DNA of 64,000 nucleotides from the NCBI RefSeq assembly GCF_024509555.1, contig NZ_JAMWEL010000006.1, positions 38,665 through 102,664 on the forward strand, given 5' to 3'. Each line of letters starts with the position of its first letter. The first letter of the stretch is position 1. This stretch comes from Streptococcus suis (lineage in GTDB: Bacteria; Bacillota; Bacilli; Lactobacillales; Streptococcaceae). The notes beneath the pieces were generated by a model that was not told where the DNA came from, did no database searches, and worked only from the letters and a program-made list of their open reading frames with translations. This document shows positions 35,867 to 45,522 of the stretch, one piece after another. A program made the position numbers and the translations under genes.

Positions 35867-37093
35867 TTAGGCAGTTTCTAGCAATGGCTTTTCCTTACCA
35901 TCAACTGCTGCTTTTGTCACTCGTACACGTTTGACTTCATCTTGACCTGGAACTTCAAACATGACATCCAACATGGTTTCTTCGATAATAGAACGAAGTC
36001 CACGTGCTCCTGTTTTCCGCTCAATCGCTTTCTCAGCAATGGCCAGCAAGGCATCCTCGTCAAAATCCAACTCTACATCATCGTATGACAAGAGGGTTTG
36101 GTATTGTTTAACCAATGCATTCTTAGGCTCTGTCAAAATGCGAACCAAGTCTTCCGTAGTTAATTGATCCAAGGCAGCGAATACAGGCAAGCGACCAATC
36201 AATTCTGGAATGATACCAAATTTTTGAATATCATCAGCGATGATGTGTTGCATATAAGACTCTTTTTCATCGATAGCACGATTGTTTTGACCGAAACCGA
36301 TGATTTTCTCACCTAACCGTTGCTTGACGATTTCCTCAATCCCGTCAAAAGCACCACCTACGATGAATAAAATGTTTTTGGTATCCACATGGATCATTTC
36401 TTGGTTAGGATGCTTGCGTCCGCCTTGTGGTGGCACGCTGGCTACAGTTCCCTCGATGATTTTCAAGAGAGCCTGTTGGACACCTTCGCCCGAAACATCG
36501 CGGGTAATGGACACATTTTCACCTTTTTTGGCAATCTTATCAATCTCATCCACATAGATAATCCCTCGTTCTGCCCGATCAATATTAAAATCGGCTGCCT
36601 GTAAGAGTTTGAGAAGGATATTTTCAACGTCCTCACCGACATAACCCGCCTCTGTCAAGGCAGTTGCGTCTGCAATGGCAAATGGAACATTCAGACTTTT
36701 GGCTAAGGTTTGTGCTAAGAAGGTCTTACCAGAACCAGTTGGACCAATCATCAGGATGTTTGATTTTTGCAAATCGACATCGTTTTCGTCCCGACTATCT
36801 TGGAAATTGATGCGCTTGTAGTGGTTGTAAACAGCTACTGCCAAGGCACGTTTTGCACGGTCTTGCCCAATGACATAATTGTTTAAAATATTAAGAAGTT
36901 CTTGTGGTTTAGGTGTATCGGCCAAATCAGTCAACACTTCTTCTGCCAATTCCTCACGAATGATTTCCTGAGCTAATTCCACACATTCATTACAGATGAA
37001 CACATTGTTTCCAGCGATAATTTTTTTTACTTCTTCTTGATTTTTTCCACAAAATGAGCAATAAATAAACTCATGTGTATGCTTAACAGCCAT
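35867..37093 (-). CDS. clpX: ATP-dependent Clp protease ATP-binding subunit ClpX
   Basis: AAA+ unfoldase that feeds ClpP. 408 residues. An N-terminal Cys4 zinc-binding domain (Cys12, Cys15, Cys34, Cys37) binds adaptors. Walker A is GPTGSGKT, Walker B is [10 protein letters not shown], the pore loop is GYVGEDVE, and the ClpP-contacting IGF loop is IGFGQNN. The C-terminal AAA lid has [11 protein letters not shown]. It lies downstream of folA and the small membrane protein gene. Confidence 0.97.
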   Translation of the reverse strand: MAVKHTHEFIYCSFCGKNQEEVKKIIAGNNVFICNECVELAQEIIREELAEEVLTDLADTPKPQELLNILNNYVIGQDRAKRALAVAVYNHYKRINFQDSRDENDVDLQKSNILMIGPTGSGKTFLAQTLAKSLNVPFAIADATALTEAGYVGEDVENILLKLLQAADFNIDRAERGIIYVDEIDKIAKKGENVSITRDVSGEGVQQALLKIIEGTVASVPPQGGRKHPNQEMIHVDTKNILFIVGGAFDGIEEIVKQRLGEKIIGFGQNNRAIDEKESYMQHIIADDIQKFGIIPELIGRLPVFAALDQLTTEDLVRILTEPKNALVKQYQTLLSYDDVELDFDEDALLAIAEKAIERKTGARGLRSIIEETMLDVMFEVPGQDEVKRVRVTKAAVDGKEKPLLETA

Positions 37094-37114
37094 GTAATTC
37101 CTCTTTCATATCTC

Positions 37115-37288
37115 TTATCTAAATAAAAAGCCGTAAATGGCATGAATGCTATTGACCAGATTAGTAAAAGCATTCAATAAAAATAATATTGCTAAACCGA
37201 AGCGTTTTTTTCTAAAAGCTTGAAGCGCACATAGAACGCAAATTCCACAGAGAAATGCTGTAAATAGTCCGAATAAACTTCTCTCCAT
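37115..37288 (-). CDS. Small membrane protein between folA and clpX
   Basis: 57-residue ORF starting MERSLFGLFTAF, two bases after the folA stop codon and 21 bases before clpX. It has two hydrophobic helices (about residues 5-23 and 31-50) separated by a basic FRKKRFG turn, a hairpin topology with the turn inside. A small gene is often found at this position in streptococci. A GAAGAGA stretch inside the end of folA could serve as ribosome site. Function unknown. Confidence 0.65.
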   Translation of the reverse strand: MERSLFGLFTAFLCGICVLCALQAFRKKRFGLAILFLLNAFTNLVNSIHAIYGFLFR

Positions 37289-37290
37289 GC

Positions 37291-37803
37291 TTATTTTTCT
37301 CTTCTTTCGTAGGTTTTAATTGTAAAATCAAAAGCATTTTCCTCATCTTTTGGACGAAATTTCGAATTTTTGAGGCAAAATTGATCCATTGGAAAATCTT
37401 TCGGAAAGAAAACGTCCCCTTCGAATTGACCATGAATGTCGGTTACTATTAATTCTTCAATGTAGGGTGCAAAGGCTGTAAATATCTTACTTCCTCCAAT
37501 TACAAATAGAGTGCCATTTTGTTGCTGGTACCAGTCCAAGACCTGATCAATACTATTTAGTATCGTGACGCGACCGCTCTCTATTTGATAGGACTTATCG
37601 GTCGTCAAAACAATTGTGTGACGATTTGGAAGAGCACGCTTACCTATGCCATCAAAAGTCACACGCCCCATTACAATAGTATGACCAGTGGTCGTTTCTT
37701 TAAAATGAGCCAAGTCAGCAGGTAAAGCCCATGGAAGCCTATCCCCTTTTCCAATCAATCCATTTTCATCTTGTGCCCAAATTGCAACTATCTTCTTTGT
37801 CAT
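37291..37803 (-). CDS. folA: Dihydrofolate reductase
   Basis: Reduces dihydrofolate to tetrahydrofolate with NADPH; target of trimethoprim. 170 residues. Landmarks are VAIWAQDENGLIGKGDRLPW, LPADLAHFK with the substrate-binding acidic residue, TIVMGRVTFDGIG, and the NADPH motif FVIGGSKIF. It is the first gene of a folA-small gene-clpX run. No obvious resistance change can be called without a reference. Confidence 0.95.
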   Translation of the reverse strand: MTKKIVAIWAQDENGLIGKGDRLPWALPADLAHFKETTTGHTIVMGRVTFDGIGKRALPNRHTIVLTTDKSYQIESGRVTILNSIDQVLDWYQQQNGTLFVIGGSKIFTAFAPYIEELIVTDIHGQFEGDVFFPKDFPMDQFCLKNSKFRPKDEENAFDFTIKTYERREK

Positions 37804-38020
37804 TTTCTCTCACTTTCCGTCCTATCATTCTATCAAAAAAACATAAAAAATGCACTTAGTAAGTTGTTATCTAAGATATTTTCTCAAATCACAGTTTGAT
37901 TACATAAATTGACAAAAATTCTCAACTCATCACCATTGAACTTGGTATCAATACTTATACAATTGTCCGGTGCAAAAGAAAAGAGGCTGGGCTCAAGCCC
38001 AGCGCCACTTCTTAGAGTTC
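37804..38020. other. Gap upstream of folA with a G+C-rich hairpin
   Basis: The 524-base gap between folA and the transposase holds no credible gene. GCTGGGC-TCAA-GCCCAGC (about 37987-38004) is a perfect stem just before the structured repeat copy at 38021. The remainder is AT-rich and unremarkable. Confidence 0.55.
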
Positions 38021-38171
38021 GTGTCAACATCTCAGCGCAGTGGTTGATTGTCAGATTTGTTCGTGTTTTACACTCCAAATCTGACCACTACGACTGATGC
38101 GAACTTTGTTCGCTATATCTCCAACCTCCAACAGTCACTACTCTGACTGTTGGAGCTATGCGGGGGTGGGA
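38021..38171 (+). repeat. Structured dispersed repeat, copy 1
   Basis: About 150 bases, closely related to 45358-45505. It contains three hairpins: CAGATTTG/CAAATCTG (38052-38083), GCGAAC-TTT-GTTCGC (38099-38113), and a perfect 12-base stem CTCCAACAGTCA/TGACTGTTGGAG (38126-38155), ending GGAGCTATGCGGGGGTGGGA. A further stem TGAAACAGTC/GACTGTTTCA follows at about 38172-38200. Between copies the third stem differs in sequence but keeps full pairing. Confidence 0.8.
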
Positions 38172-38327
38172 GTGAAACAGTCTGGGGATAGACTGTTTCA
38201 GCTCAACAACTGGAAATAAGGACTTGTTGACGAACTCTTCTATGAATGGTCGAGTTCTTATACGAAAACTCAAAAGAATACAAAAACTCCCTCCCTATGA
38301 TATAATCAAAGCGAAAATTTTTTTATG

Positions 38328-39500
38328 TTAGGCTACTAGCTCGTCCCTAGTAGTCTTTTTCTGTGCTAAAAATTCAGGATACGTTATCTGCTCTTTTAAG
38401 AGGATATAAGCTATTTTTAATAATTGATGTGCGAGTGCAATTGTTGCTTTTTGTGAACCACGCCGACTTTGAATCTGATAAAATCGGTCTGCTAGGGGAC
38501 TTCCTTTTTGGTTCCTAGCGGCGAAAGCTGCTTGGCATAAACATTTCTTCAAATAAGAATTCCCGTGTCGAATCTTGGTACTTCGTTTTTTACCAGCACT
38601 CTCATTATTACTTGGACAAAGTCCAGTCCAAGAAGCTAAATGTCCAGATGTTGGAAACTGACTCATGTCAACACCAACCTCTGAAATGATAACAGAAGCT
38701 GTAATGACATCAATGCCTGGGATGGAATCCAATATTTCTACATGGTTTTCATATTGTGATAGATAGACATTCATTCGCTCTTCCAACAACTCAATCTGCT
38801 TCTGATAAAAATCATAAATCTCTAAGGACTGTTTTAACATGAAGCGATGATGGTCAGAAAAATAGCCATCCAAGGCTTCCAGAAGCTGCGGCACTTTCTT
38901 CTTCAAGCTGGTATAAATGGATTGATGGACAATGCGAGGTGTAATAGGCGTCCCATCAACCAGTAGCTGAAGGAGATTACGACCAGATAGCCCCATAATA
39001 TCTTCAATATAGGTTGTTAGCTTGATACCACCTGACTGAAGAATTTTATGGATACGGTTGGTTTCTCGATTGCGACTTTCCACATAATGTTTTCGTTGTC
39101 TGGTCAACTCCCTCAATTCTTGAATGGTTTCATCGGGAACGAAACTCCGAGGAAGCAGCCCAATCCGTGTTCATTTGGCTATCCAGTGAGCATCCTTCTT
39201 GTCGGTTTTATGACCTGGAATAGCCTTCATGTGGGCTGGTTGAGCGAGTATCAACTTGAAGTCATCACATAGAGCATGCCAGACAGGTCGCCAATAAACA
39301 CCTGTGCTTTCCATACCAACAGCTTCCACATGAAATTGACTGAGAAAATCGTGGCAAGCACGTAGGCCTTTAGTCGTTGTATCAAACGTAGCCATCTCAC
39401 GCTTTGGACGAGTCGAGGTGAGTGGTCCGTGTAGGATACAGACAACGATATTGGCTTGATGGACATCAATACCTGCACAAGATTGATAGAGAACATCCAT
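38328..39500 (-). pseudogene. IS110-family transposase interrupted by an in-frame stop
   Basis: Two reading frames are in phase and together give a normal IS110 transposase of about 390 residues. The N-terminal part (39171-39500) has the DEDD nuclease start CAGIDVHQANIVVCIL, GMESTGVYW and HKTDKKDAHWIAK; a TGA at 39171-39173 then interrupts it. The remainder (38328-39116 plus the intervening codons) has the C-terminal Transposase_20 domain with LDSIPGIDVITASVII and ASWTGLCPSNNESAGKKR. A single substitution could account for the stop. The element is therefore probably inactive unless the stop is read through. Ends of the element were not resolved. Confidence 0.88.
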
Positions 39501-39627
39501 GACAATTCCCTCCTTCTAAAAATATGAGAGCTTATCTACCAAATTTTAGTCGTATTTTTATACTCATGCCTATCGCATATTTTGGGGTGCTCGTCAGTAG
39601 AGTGGGTTAGTTTTTCCCGCGATGACT

Positions 39628-39750
39628 AACATCATTAACTCGTCAACCACAAAGCCCTCACTAAGATTATACACCTAGTGAGGGCTTTATGTTCGTTTTC
39701 ATTATTCTGTGGGTGAGGGCGGAGCCATCATAGATGTCTTTCCCACTCCC
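39628..39750. repeat. 123-bp repeat with terminator-like hairpin, copy 1
   Basis: This segment is the reverse complement of 63878-64000 with two mismatches in 123 bases. It contains AAAGCCCTCACTA/TAGTGAGGGCTTT, a perfect 13-base stem that could terminate potD transcription on the minus strand. It lies between the IS110 remnant and potD. Confidence 0.85.
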
Positions 39751-39763
39751 CCTAACAGAATAA

Positions 39764-40834
39764 TTATTTCCGATACATCTTAAACTGTAAATAAAGGTCA
39801 TTGTACATTCCCAGCATCTCTTGTCCAAGATTATCATAGACTTCCATCTTCTTCATTGTTTCTTCTGAAGGATAGAAGGATTCATCGTTCTGAGTTTCTT
39901 CATCCAACATGGCTTTTGCTGCAGGAATTGGTGTTGAGTAACCAACATATTCAGCATTGCGAAGCGCATTTTCAGGACGGAGCATGAAACTCATAAAGGC
40001 ATAGGCACCGTCCAAATTCTTGGCGGTTTTAGGAATGACCATGTTATCAAACCACAGGTTTGAACCTTTTGACGGTACAACATAGCGCAGGTTCTCATTG
40101 CCATCCAACATTTCACTGGCTTCACCAGAGAAAGACACCGCAATTGCTGCCGCATCCTGTATCATGTAGCCCTTGATTTCGTCAGCTACGATGGCCTTGA
40201 CATTTGGAGTTAAATTATAGAGATGTTCTGCAGCTTTTTCAATTTCAGCTGGATTTCTAGAGTTTAGGCTATGCCCCAAGGATTGTAGGCCAAATCCCAT
40301 AACTTCACGAACACCATCAATCAACATGATATTGTCACGGTATTCTTCAGACCACAAATCTTCCCATTCCTGAGGAGGATTCTCGACCATGGTTTCATTA
40401 TAAACAATTCCTAAGGTTCCCCAGAAATAGGGGATGGAATAATCATTGTTCTTATCAAAACTCAAGCCCATGAATTGTGGATCAATATTTTCCAAACCTT
40501 CGATTTTCGACTTATCCAATTTGATGAGCATATTCTCTTCGGTCATCTTGGAAATCATATACTCAGATGGAATAGTCAAATCATAGGTTGTACCACCCTG
40601 CTTAATCTTAGTGTACATGGATTCATTGGAGTCGAAAGTCTGGTAATCCACCTGAATACCTGTTTCAGCAGTAAACTCTTCCAGTAATTCTGGGTCAATA
40701 TAATCTCCCCAGTTATAGATGACTAACTTGTCAGTTGTTCCTTGAGTTGAATCAGCTTCTAATTTACTAGAAATTCCCCAAAGAATGAGAATAATGGCAA
40801 TAATTCCTAGGAAAAATGAATATAAACGTTTCAT
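39764..40834 (-). CDS. potD: Spermidine/putrescine ABC transporter substrate-binding protein
   Basis: Periplasmic-type binding protein of the polyamine importer, 356 residues. One N-terminal hydrophobic segment (FFLGIIAIILILWGI) without a lipobox cysteine anchors or exports it. The mature start LVIYNWGDYIDPELLEEF is diagnostic for PotD/PotF, and YFWGTLGIVYN and WFDNMVIPKTAKN line the polyamine site. It overlaps potC by one base. Last gene of murB-potABCD; the hairpin at 39660-39687 may end the transcript. Confidence 0.95.
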   Translation of the reverse strand: MKRLYSFFLGIIAIILILWGISSKLEADSTQGTTDKLVIYNWGDYIDPELLEEFTAETGIQVDYQTFDSNESMYTKIKQGGTTYDLTIPSEYMISKMTEENMLIKLDKSKIEGLENIDPQFMGLSFDKNNDYSIPYFWGTLGIVYNETMVENPPQEWEDLWSEEYRDNIMLIDGVREVMGFGLQSLGHSLNSRNPAEIEKAAEHLYNLTPNVKAIVADEIKGYMIQDAAAIAVSFSGEASEMLDGNENLRYVVPSKGSNLWFDNMVIPKTAKNLDGAYAFMSFMLRPENALRNAEYVGYSTPIPAAKAMLDEETQNDESFYPSEETMKKMEVYDNLGQEMLGMYNDLYLQFKMYRK

Positions 40835-41604
40835 TAGTTGGCCTCCTTTTCACGTGAGATGAAATAATAACCCACTACCAATAAGATTGAGAAAAGGAAG
40901 ACAAGGGTTGATAGGGCATTGATTTCCAAAGAAATACCTTGACGAGCCCGTGAGTAAATCTCTACAGATAGGTTTGAGTAACCATTTCCCGTTACAAAGA
41001 AGGTCACGGCAAAGTCATCCAAGGAATAGGTAAAAGCCATGAAATAACCTGCAATAATCGCTGGTGTCAAGTATGGCAACATGATTTCTTTCAGCATTTG
41101 CGGCTGAGTTGCACCCAAATCATAGGCAGCTGAAATCATATCGGCATTCATTTCCTTCAAGCGTGGCAAAACCATCAAGACCACGATAGGAATGGAAAAG
41201 GCAATGTGACTGAGCAATACCGAAATAAATCCAAGCTGGAAACCAATCATGGTAAAGAGAATCAGGAAGCTCGCCCCAATCATGACGTCTGGTGCCACCA
41301 TCAAAATATTATTGACAGACAAGAGCGCATTTTGAAAACGAGGTGTTGCCTGATAAATGTAGATAGCTCCAAAAGTTCCGATAATAGTCGCAATCAAAGA
41401 ACTCAAGAAAGCCAAGAAAAATGTTTGCGCCAAAATCAGCATCAGACGGCTATCGCCCAACATGGACGAAAAATGCTCCAAGGTAAAGCCTGTAAAGCCG
41501 TTCATATCTCCACCCGCATTAAAAGCGTAGAAAATCAGATAGAAAATCGGCAAATAAAGAAGAAGAAAGGCAACTGTTAAGTAGATATTTGCAAATTTTT
41601 TCAT
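40834..41604 (-). CDS. potC: Spermidine/putrescine ABC transporter permease PotC
   Basis: 256-residue permease with six membrane helices. The coupling loop with the EAA-like motif is ISAAYDLGATQPQMLKEIMLPYLTP. I start at MKKFANIY, which has AGAGGAAG upstream; a longer frame begins inside potB and lacks a site. It overlaps potB and potD by one base each, so translation is coupled along the operon. Confidence 0.94.
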   Translation of the reverse strand: MKKFANIYLTVAFLLLYLPIFYLIFYAFNAGGDMNGFTGFTLEHFSSMLGDSRLMLILAQTFFLAFLSSLIATIIGTFGAIYIYQATPRFQNALLSVNNILMVAPDVMIGASFLILFTMIGFQLGFISVLLSHIAFSIPIVVLMVLPRLKEMNADMISAAYDLGATQPQMLKEIMLPYLTPAIIAGYFMAFTYSLDDFAVTFFVTGNGYSNLSVEIYSRARQGISLEINALSTLVFLFSILLVVGYYFISREKEAN

Positions 41605-42404
41605 TATTTCTTCCTCTCTTTCGTCATCCACATAATCAAGAGCATGGCCAAAATCAAGACCACACCGACGGTTGAACCCATTCCCTGGTTTTGTGTGGTC
41701 AGGAAATGTTGCTCGATTGCTGTACCCAAGGTTATCACTCGGTTACCGCCAATCAAACGGGTCAACATAAAGAGGCTCAAACTCGGAATAAAAACTGCTT
41801 GTACACCTGAACGAACGCCATTCATAGAAAGAGGGAAAATAACTTTTGTGAAGGTCTGCCAAGATGTAGCCCCTAAATCACGACTGGCATTGATTAAGTT
41901 TTTATCCAAATCATCCAGGGCGTTAAAGATTGGCAAAATCATAAATGGAATTTCAATATAGGCTGCAACAGCAATAAAAGAGAAGTCCGTAAAAAGAATT
42001 TGCTGGGCACCCAAGCCAATAAACTCTAAGAATTGGTTAACCGAGCCATGTTGTCCAAAAATACCGATAAAGGCATAGGCTTTTAACAAGAGATTGACCC
42101 AGGTTGGCAAGATAATCAACATGAGCCAGAGTTGTCTATGTTTGAGCTTGGTCAAGAAGTAGGCAGTTGGATAAGACACCAACAAAGTGACCAGAGTAAT
42201 AATACCTGCGTAAAAAATGGAGTTAAAACTCATACGCAGATAGGTCATATTTGGCGAATGAAAATAAGTTTGATAATTGGCCAGAGTGAAATTGCCATGA
42301 ATATCAAAGAAGGATTTGAAGATAATCAGGGCAACGGGCGCGAGTACAAAGAGAAAGACCCATAGGGCATAGGGAATTGCAAAGAGCCTAGAGGTTTTCT
42401 TCAT
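41604..42404 (-). CDS. potB: Spermidine/putrescine ABC transporter permease PotB
   Basis: 266-residue permease, six membrane helices. The EAA-like loop is [23 protein letters not shown]. It starts [19 protein letters not shown], the first helix following directly. It overlaps the end of potA by 17 bases and the start of potC by one. Pairs with PotC to form the channel. Confidence 0.94.
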   Translation of the reverse strand: MKKTSRLFAIPYALWVFLFVLAPVALIIFKSFFDIHGNFTLANYQTYFHSPNMTYLRMSFNSIFYAGIITLVTLLVSYPTAYFLTKLKHRQLWLMLIILPTWVNLLLKAYAFIGIFGQHGSVNQFLEFIGLGAQQILFTDFSFIAVAAYIEIPFMILPIFNALDDLDKNLINASRDLGATSWQTFTKVIFPLSMNGVRSGVQAVFIPSLSLFMLTRLIGGNRVITLGTAIEQHFLTTQNQGMGSTVGVVLILAMLLIMWMTKERKK

Positions 42405-43542
42405 TGCGTTCCTCCTCGATAGCGTTAATCAAGCCATCTTCCACTTCTTCCACTTCCACATATTCTTCGATACGGGCATCAAATTCCTCTTCCGTTTCAT
42501 TGAGACGCATGATATGGATATCTTCTGGCTCAAAGTCCAGACCGATGACTTCTCCCACGATAGCTTTACGAGTGGAGTGAATCATCCACTCATTTCCTAA
42601 ATCATCGTAGGCAATGATTTCATAGTGAACGCCACGGAAGAGTTGGGTATCTACTTTTACCTGCAATTTCCCTTCTTCTGGAAGTGTAATCTGCAAGTCT
42701 TCTGGACGGATAACGATTTGAACTTCTTCATTTGGACGCATACCACCATCCACAGCTTCGAAGCGTTTGCCGTTAAATTCAACTAAATAGTCTTTAATCA
42801 TGCGACCAGACAGGATGTTAGACTCCCCAATAAAGGTAGCAACAAAATGGTTGATTGGCTCATCATAAATATCCACTGGCGTTCCTGACTGGACAATCTC
42901 ACCTTCATTCATGACAAAAATCCAGTCACTCATAGCCAGTGCTTCTTCTTGGTCATGGGTAACGAAGACAAAGGTAATTCCTAGACGTTGTTGCAATTCA
43001 CGTAGTTCGTACTGCATTTCTGTCCGCAGTTTCAAGTCAAGGGCTGATAAAGGCTCGTCTAGTAAGACAACGCGAGGCTGGTTGATAATCGCACGTGCAA
43101 TAGCAACCCGCTGGCGTTGACCACCTGACAATTTCTGAATGGAGCGTTTCTCGTAACCAGAAAGACGGACCATTTGAAGAGCCTCTGTCACACGGCGTTC
43201 GATTTCAGCCTTGTCAACCTTACGCAATTTAAGAGGAAAAGCCACATTCTCAAAGACAGTCATGTGTGGGAATAGGGCATAGGATTGGAAAACGGTATGG
43301 ACATCCCGCTTGTTGGTCGGGACATCATTAATCCGTTGACCATCCAGATAAATATCACCTGAACTTGCATCCAACAAACCAGCAATAATATTCAAAATCG
43401 TTGATTTACCTGAACCCGAAGCTCCTAAAAGGGTATAAAATTTCCCCTCTTCCAATTCAAAACTAATATCCTTTAATACAGTTGTTCCACTGTCTTCAAA
43501 TACTTTTGAAACGTTCTTAAATTCAATAATTGGCTTTTTCAA
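42388..43542 (-). CDS. potA: Spermidine/putrescine ABC transporter ATPase
   Basis: 384-residue ATPase. Walker A is [13 protein letters not shown]-loop [13 protein letters not shown], signature [14 protein letters not shown], Walker [14 protein letters not shown]-loop FVTHDQEEA. The C-terminal TOBE domain begins near residue 275 ([12 protein letters not shown]) and is extended by an acidic tail. Lies 38 bases after murB and overlaps potB, as is normal in streptococci. Confidence 0.95.
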   Translation of the reverse strand: MKKPIIEFKNVSKVFEDSGTTVLKDISFELEEGKFYTLLGASGSGKSTILNIIAGLLDASSGDIYLDGQRINDVPTNKRDVHTVFQSYALFPHMTVFENVAFPLKLRKVDKAEIERRVTEALQMVRLSGYEKRSIQKLSGGQRQRVAIARAIINQPRVVLLDEPLSALDLKLRTEMQYELRELQQRLGITFVFVTHDQEEALAMSDWIFVMNEGEIVQSGTPVDIYDEPINHFVATFIGESNILSGRMIKDYLVEFNGKRFEAVDGGMRPNEEVQIVIRPEDLQITLPEEGKLQVKVDTQLFRGVHYEIIAYDDLGNEWMIHSTRKAIVGEVIGLDFEPEDIHIMRLNETEEEFDARIEEYVEVEEVEDGLINAIEEERNEENL

Positions 43543-43580
43543 TTCTCATAAATTCCTTCTTATTTGTAAGAGCCTGATGG

Positions 43581-44492
43581 CTAGAGTGTATCAGCTGGGT
43601 CGCCGATAATACGCACTTCTCTCTCCAGCGTGATACCTGAAGATTTTTCAACAACTTCGATAACGTGGGCAATCAGATTTTCATAATCCTTTGCTGTACC
43701 ATTCTCGACATTGACCATAAAACCTGCGTGTTTTTCAGATACTTCAACACCACCAATACGGTAGCCTTTCAAACCAGCTTCCATTATCAACTGACCAGCA
43801 AAATGACCTGGAGGACGCTTAAAGACCGAGCCACACGATGGGTATTCCAGAGGTTGTTTCAATTCACGCAAATGGGTCAAACGAGCCATTTCATTTTGAA
43901 TAACAGGGTGGTTACCAGGTTTTAGGGCAAATTTAGCAGAGAGAACGATTGCTCCATTTTCTTGTAAAATTGACGAACGGTAGCCGAAGCGTAACTCACG
44001 ATTATCAAGGGTTTCTACATAACCTGCAGGAGTCAAAATCTGAGCAGAAACAAGAATATGTGCTATCTCTCCACCATAGGCACCAGCGTTCATATAAACT
44101 GCTCCACCTATGCTACCCGGAATCCCACAGGCAAATTCAAATCCTGACAAGGAATGGAAGAGGGCAACCTTTGTCGTTTCAATCAAATTAGCCCCTGCTT
44201 CTGCTTCAATCGTATAGCCAGAAACAGTAACAGAATTCAGCTTATCCATCCTGATTACAAAACCACGAATACCACCATCACGTACAATGATGTTACTTGA
44301 ATTACCAAGCACCTGCCAAGGAATGTTTTCACGCTTAGCAAACTCGACAATACGGACAATTTCATAGCGATTTCGTGGGAAAGCTAGATAGTCAACAGCC
44401 CCTCCAACTTTTGTATAAGTATATTCTTTTAAGGGCTCATCGAAGCGGATATCAATTCCTTCTAATTCAAGCCTAATTTTATCTTTCATCAT
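43581..44492 (-). CDS. murB: UDP-N-acetylenolpyruvoylglucosamine reductase
   Basis: Flavoenzyme that completes UDP-MurNAc synthesis for peptidoglycan. 303 residues, type II MurB. The FAD domain has [33 protein letters not shown] and [20 protein letters not shown]; the proton-donor serine is in [11 protein letters not shown], and the last acidic residue in [10 protein letters not shown]. Two adjacent ATGs make the exact start uncertain by one codon. Upstream gene of potABCD, a long-known streptococcal link between cell-wall and polyamine genes. Confidence 0.95.
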   Translation of the reverse strand: MMKDKIRLELEGIDIRFDEPLKEYTYTKVGGAVDYLAFPRNRYEIVRIVEFAKRENIPWQVLGNSSNIIVRDGGIRGFVIRMDKLNSVTVSGYTIEAEAGANLIETTKVALFHSLSGFEFACGIPGSIGGAVYMNAGAYGGEIAHILVSAQILTPAGYVETLDNRELRFGYRSSILQENGAIVLSAKFALKPGNHPVIQNEMARLTHLRELKQPLEYPSCGSVFKRPPGHFAGQLIMEAGLKGYRIGGVEVSEKHAGFMVNVENGTAKDYENLIAHVIEVVEKSSGITLEREVRIIGDPADTL

Positions 44493-44769
44493 CTTCTCAT
44501 TTCAATTTAAAATATACAGAACATATTATACCAAAAATACGAATAGAAAACGAATAAAATTTATAACTAAAAATAATCTTTCATTTTACCTAAAATTCTC
44601 AAAGTAATTTCTAGTCTATCGAAAAATCTGGAATTTTGAGTAAGAGAAAAAATAAGGTAAAACGTCCTAAAAGACAAGTTAGTAGCTAACAACGAAACAT
44701 AAACTATTCGCTCTTTTTTACTAAAAAAATTATAGAGCGTGTTTTATCATATTGTAACGTTTATATCGC

Positions 44770-45258
44770 CTATATCCGATCACGCAATTTCTCAACAAAG
44801 AGGTAGGCAGCAGGGCAAATTAGGGTATTCTTTATAGTTAAATTGTTGATTTGGTATATCTTCTTCCGATCAGTATGCGGAAATTCTCGACAGGCTTTAG
44901 GACGAGCACCATAGATGCTACAGAGATTATCACCTCCAAGGAAGGGGCAAGGCATAGCTTTAAAAACCTTATCACCATCTTCGTCAACCCGCAAATACAT
45001 ATCCTCAAAAACAGGTAATTTCATACGCAAATGTTTGGCAATTCGAGTAATGTCAGCTTCGGTAAAAAGCGGTCCCAGGGTCTTGCAACAATTGGCACAT
45101 TCTGTGCAGTCGATTTCCGAAAAGACCTCCGCATGAATTTCTTGAACAATTCTATCCAGATTTTTAGGAGCTTTCTTCTTAAGATTTGCAAGAAATTTCC
45201 GATGTTCGCCTTGCTTCTGCTGGGCCAATTGCTTGTATTTTTCAATATCTACAGTCAT
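44770..45258 (-). CDS. YkgJ-type cysteine cluster protein
   Basis: 162-residue protein with a putative zinc- or iron-binding cysteine cluster: DCTECANCCKTLGP, then MPCPFLGGDNLCSIYGARPKACREFPH. The N-terminus (VDIEKYKQLAQQKQGEHRKF) is a helical extension. I start at MTVDIEKY, which has AAGGAGAG upstream; the eleven extra codons in the longer frame lack a site. About 280 bases of AT-rich sequence with no recognised feature separate it from murB. The metal and role are unproven. Confidence 0.8.
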   Translation of the reverse strand: MTVDIEKYKQLAQQKQGEHRKFLANLKKKAPKNLDRIVQEIHAEVFSEIDCTECANCCKTLGPLFTEADITRIAKHLRMKLPVFEDMYLRVDEDGDKVFKAMPCPFLGGDNLCSIYGARPKACREFPHTDRKKIYQINNLTIKNTLICPAAYLFVEKLRDRI

Positions 45259-45357
45259 AAACTCTCCTTTTCGACCTACATTATAACACAACCATTATCC
45301 AGCTCTGCTATTTTACAAAAATGCTGAGCTAAATTATAGCATCACTTACTAAGGTTG

Positions 45358-45505
45358 GTGTCAACATCTCAGCGCAGTGGTTGATTGGCAGATTTGTTCG
45401 AGTTTCACACTCCAAATCTGTCCATTATAACTGTTGCGAACAAAGTTCGCTCTATTTCCGACCTCCAAAGGTTTCCCAAACCTTTGGAGCTATGCGGGGG
45501 TGGGA
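45358..45505 (+). repeat. Structured dispersed repeat, copy 2
   Basis: Related to 38021-38171. The first 60 bases are almost identical and include CAGATTTG/CAAATCTG. The second hairpin is GCGAAC-AAA-GTTCGC (45436-45450), with the loop complementary to that of copy 1. The third is CTCCAAAGGTTT/AAACCTTTGGAG (45463-45489), fully paired though its inner bases differ from copy 1. A terminal stem GTGGGAA/TTCCCAC (45500-45542) runs into the maf gene. Confidence 0.8.
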
Positions 45506-45522
45506 AGACGAACAATTTTAGA

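Noticed and set aside
38021..38171. The repeat region considered as a CRISPR array
   Set aside because: There are no regularly spaced direct repeats; the structure is a set of hairpins, and no cas genes are present.
39171..39173. Selenocysteine or programmed read-through at the transposase TGA
   Set aside because: No SECIS-like structure or selenium genes are visible, and IS110 transposases do not use one; simple nonsense mutation is more likely.
44493..44769. The 277-base gap before murB as a possible small RNA locus
   Set aside because: I found no clear promoter-terminator pair or strong stem; it looks like ordinary AT-rich spacer.
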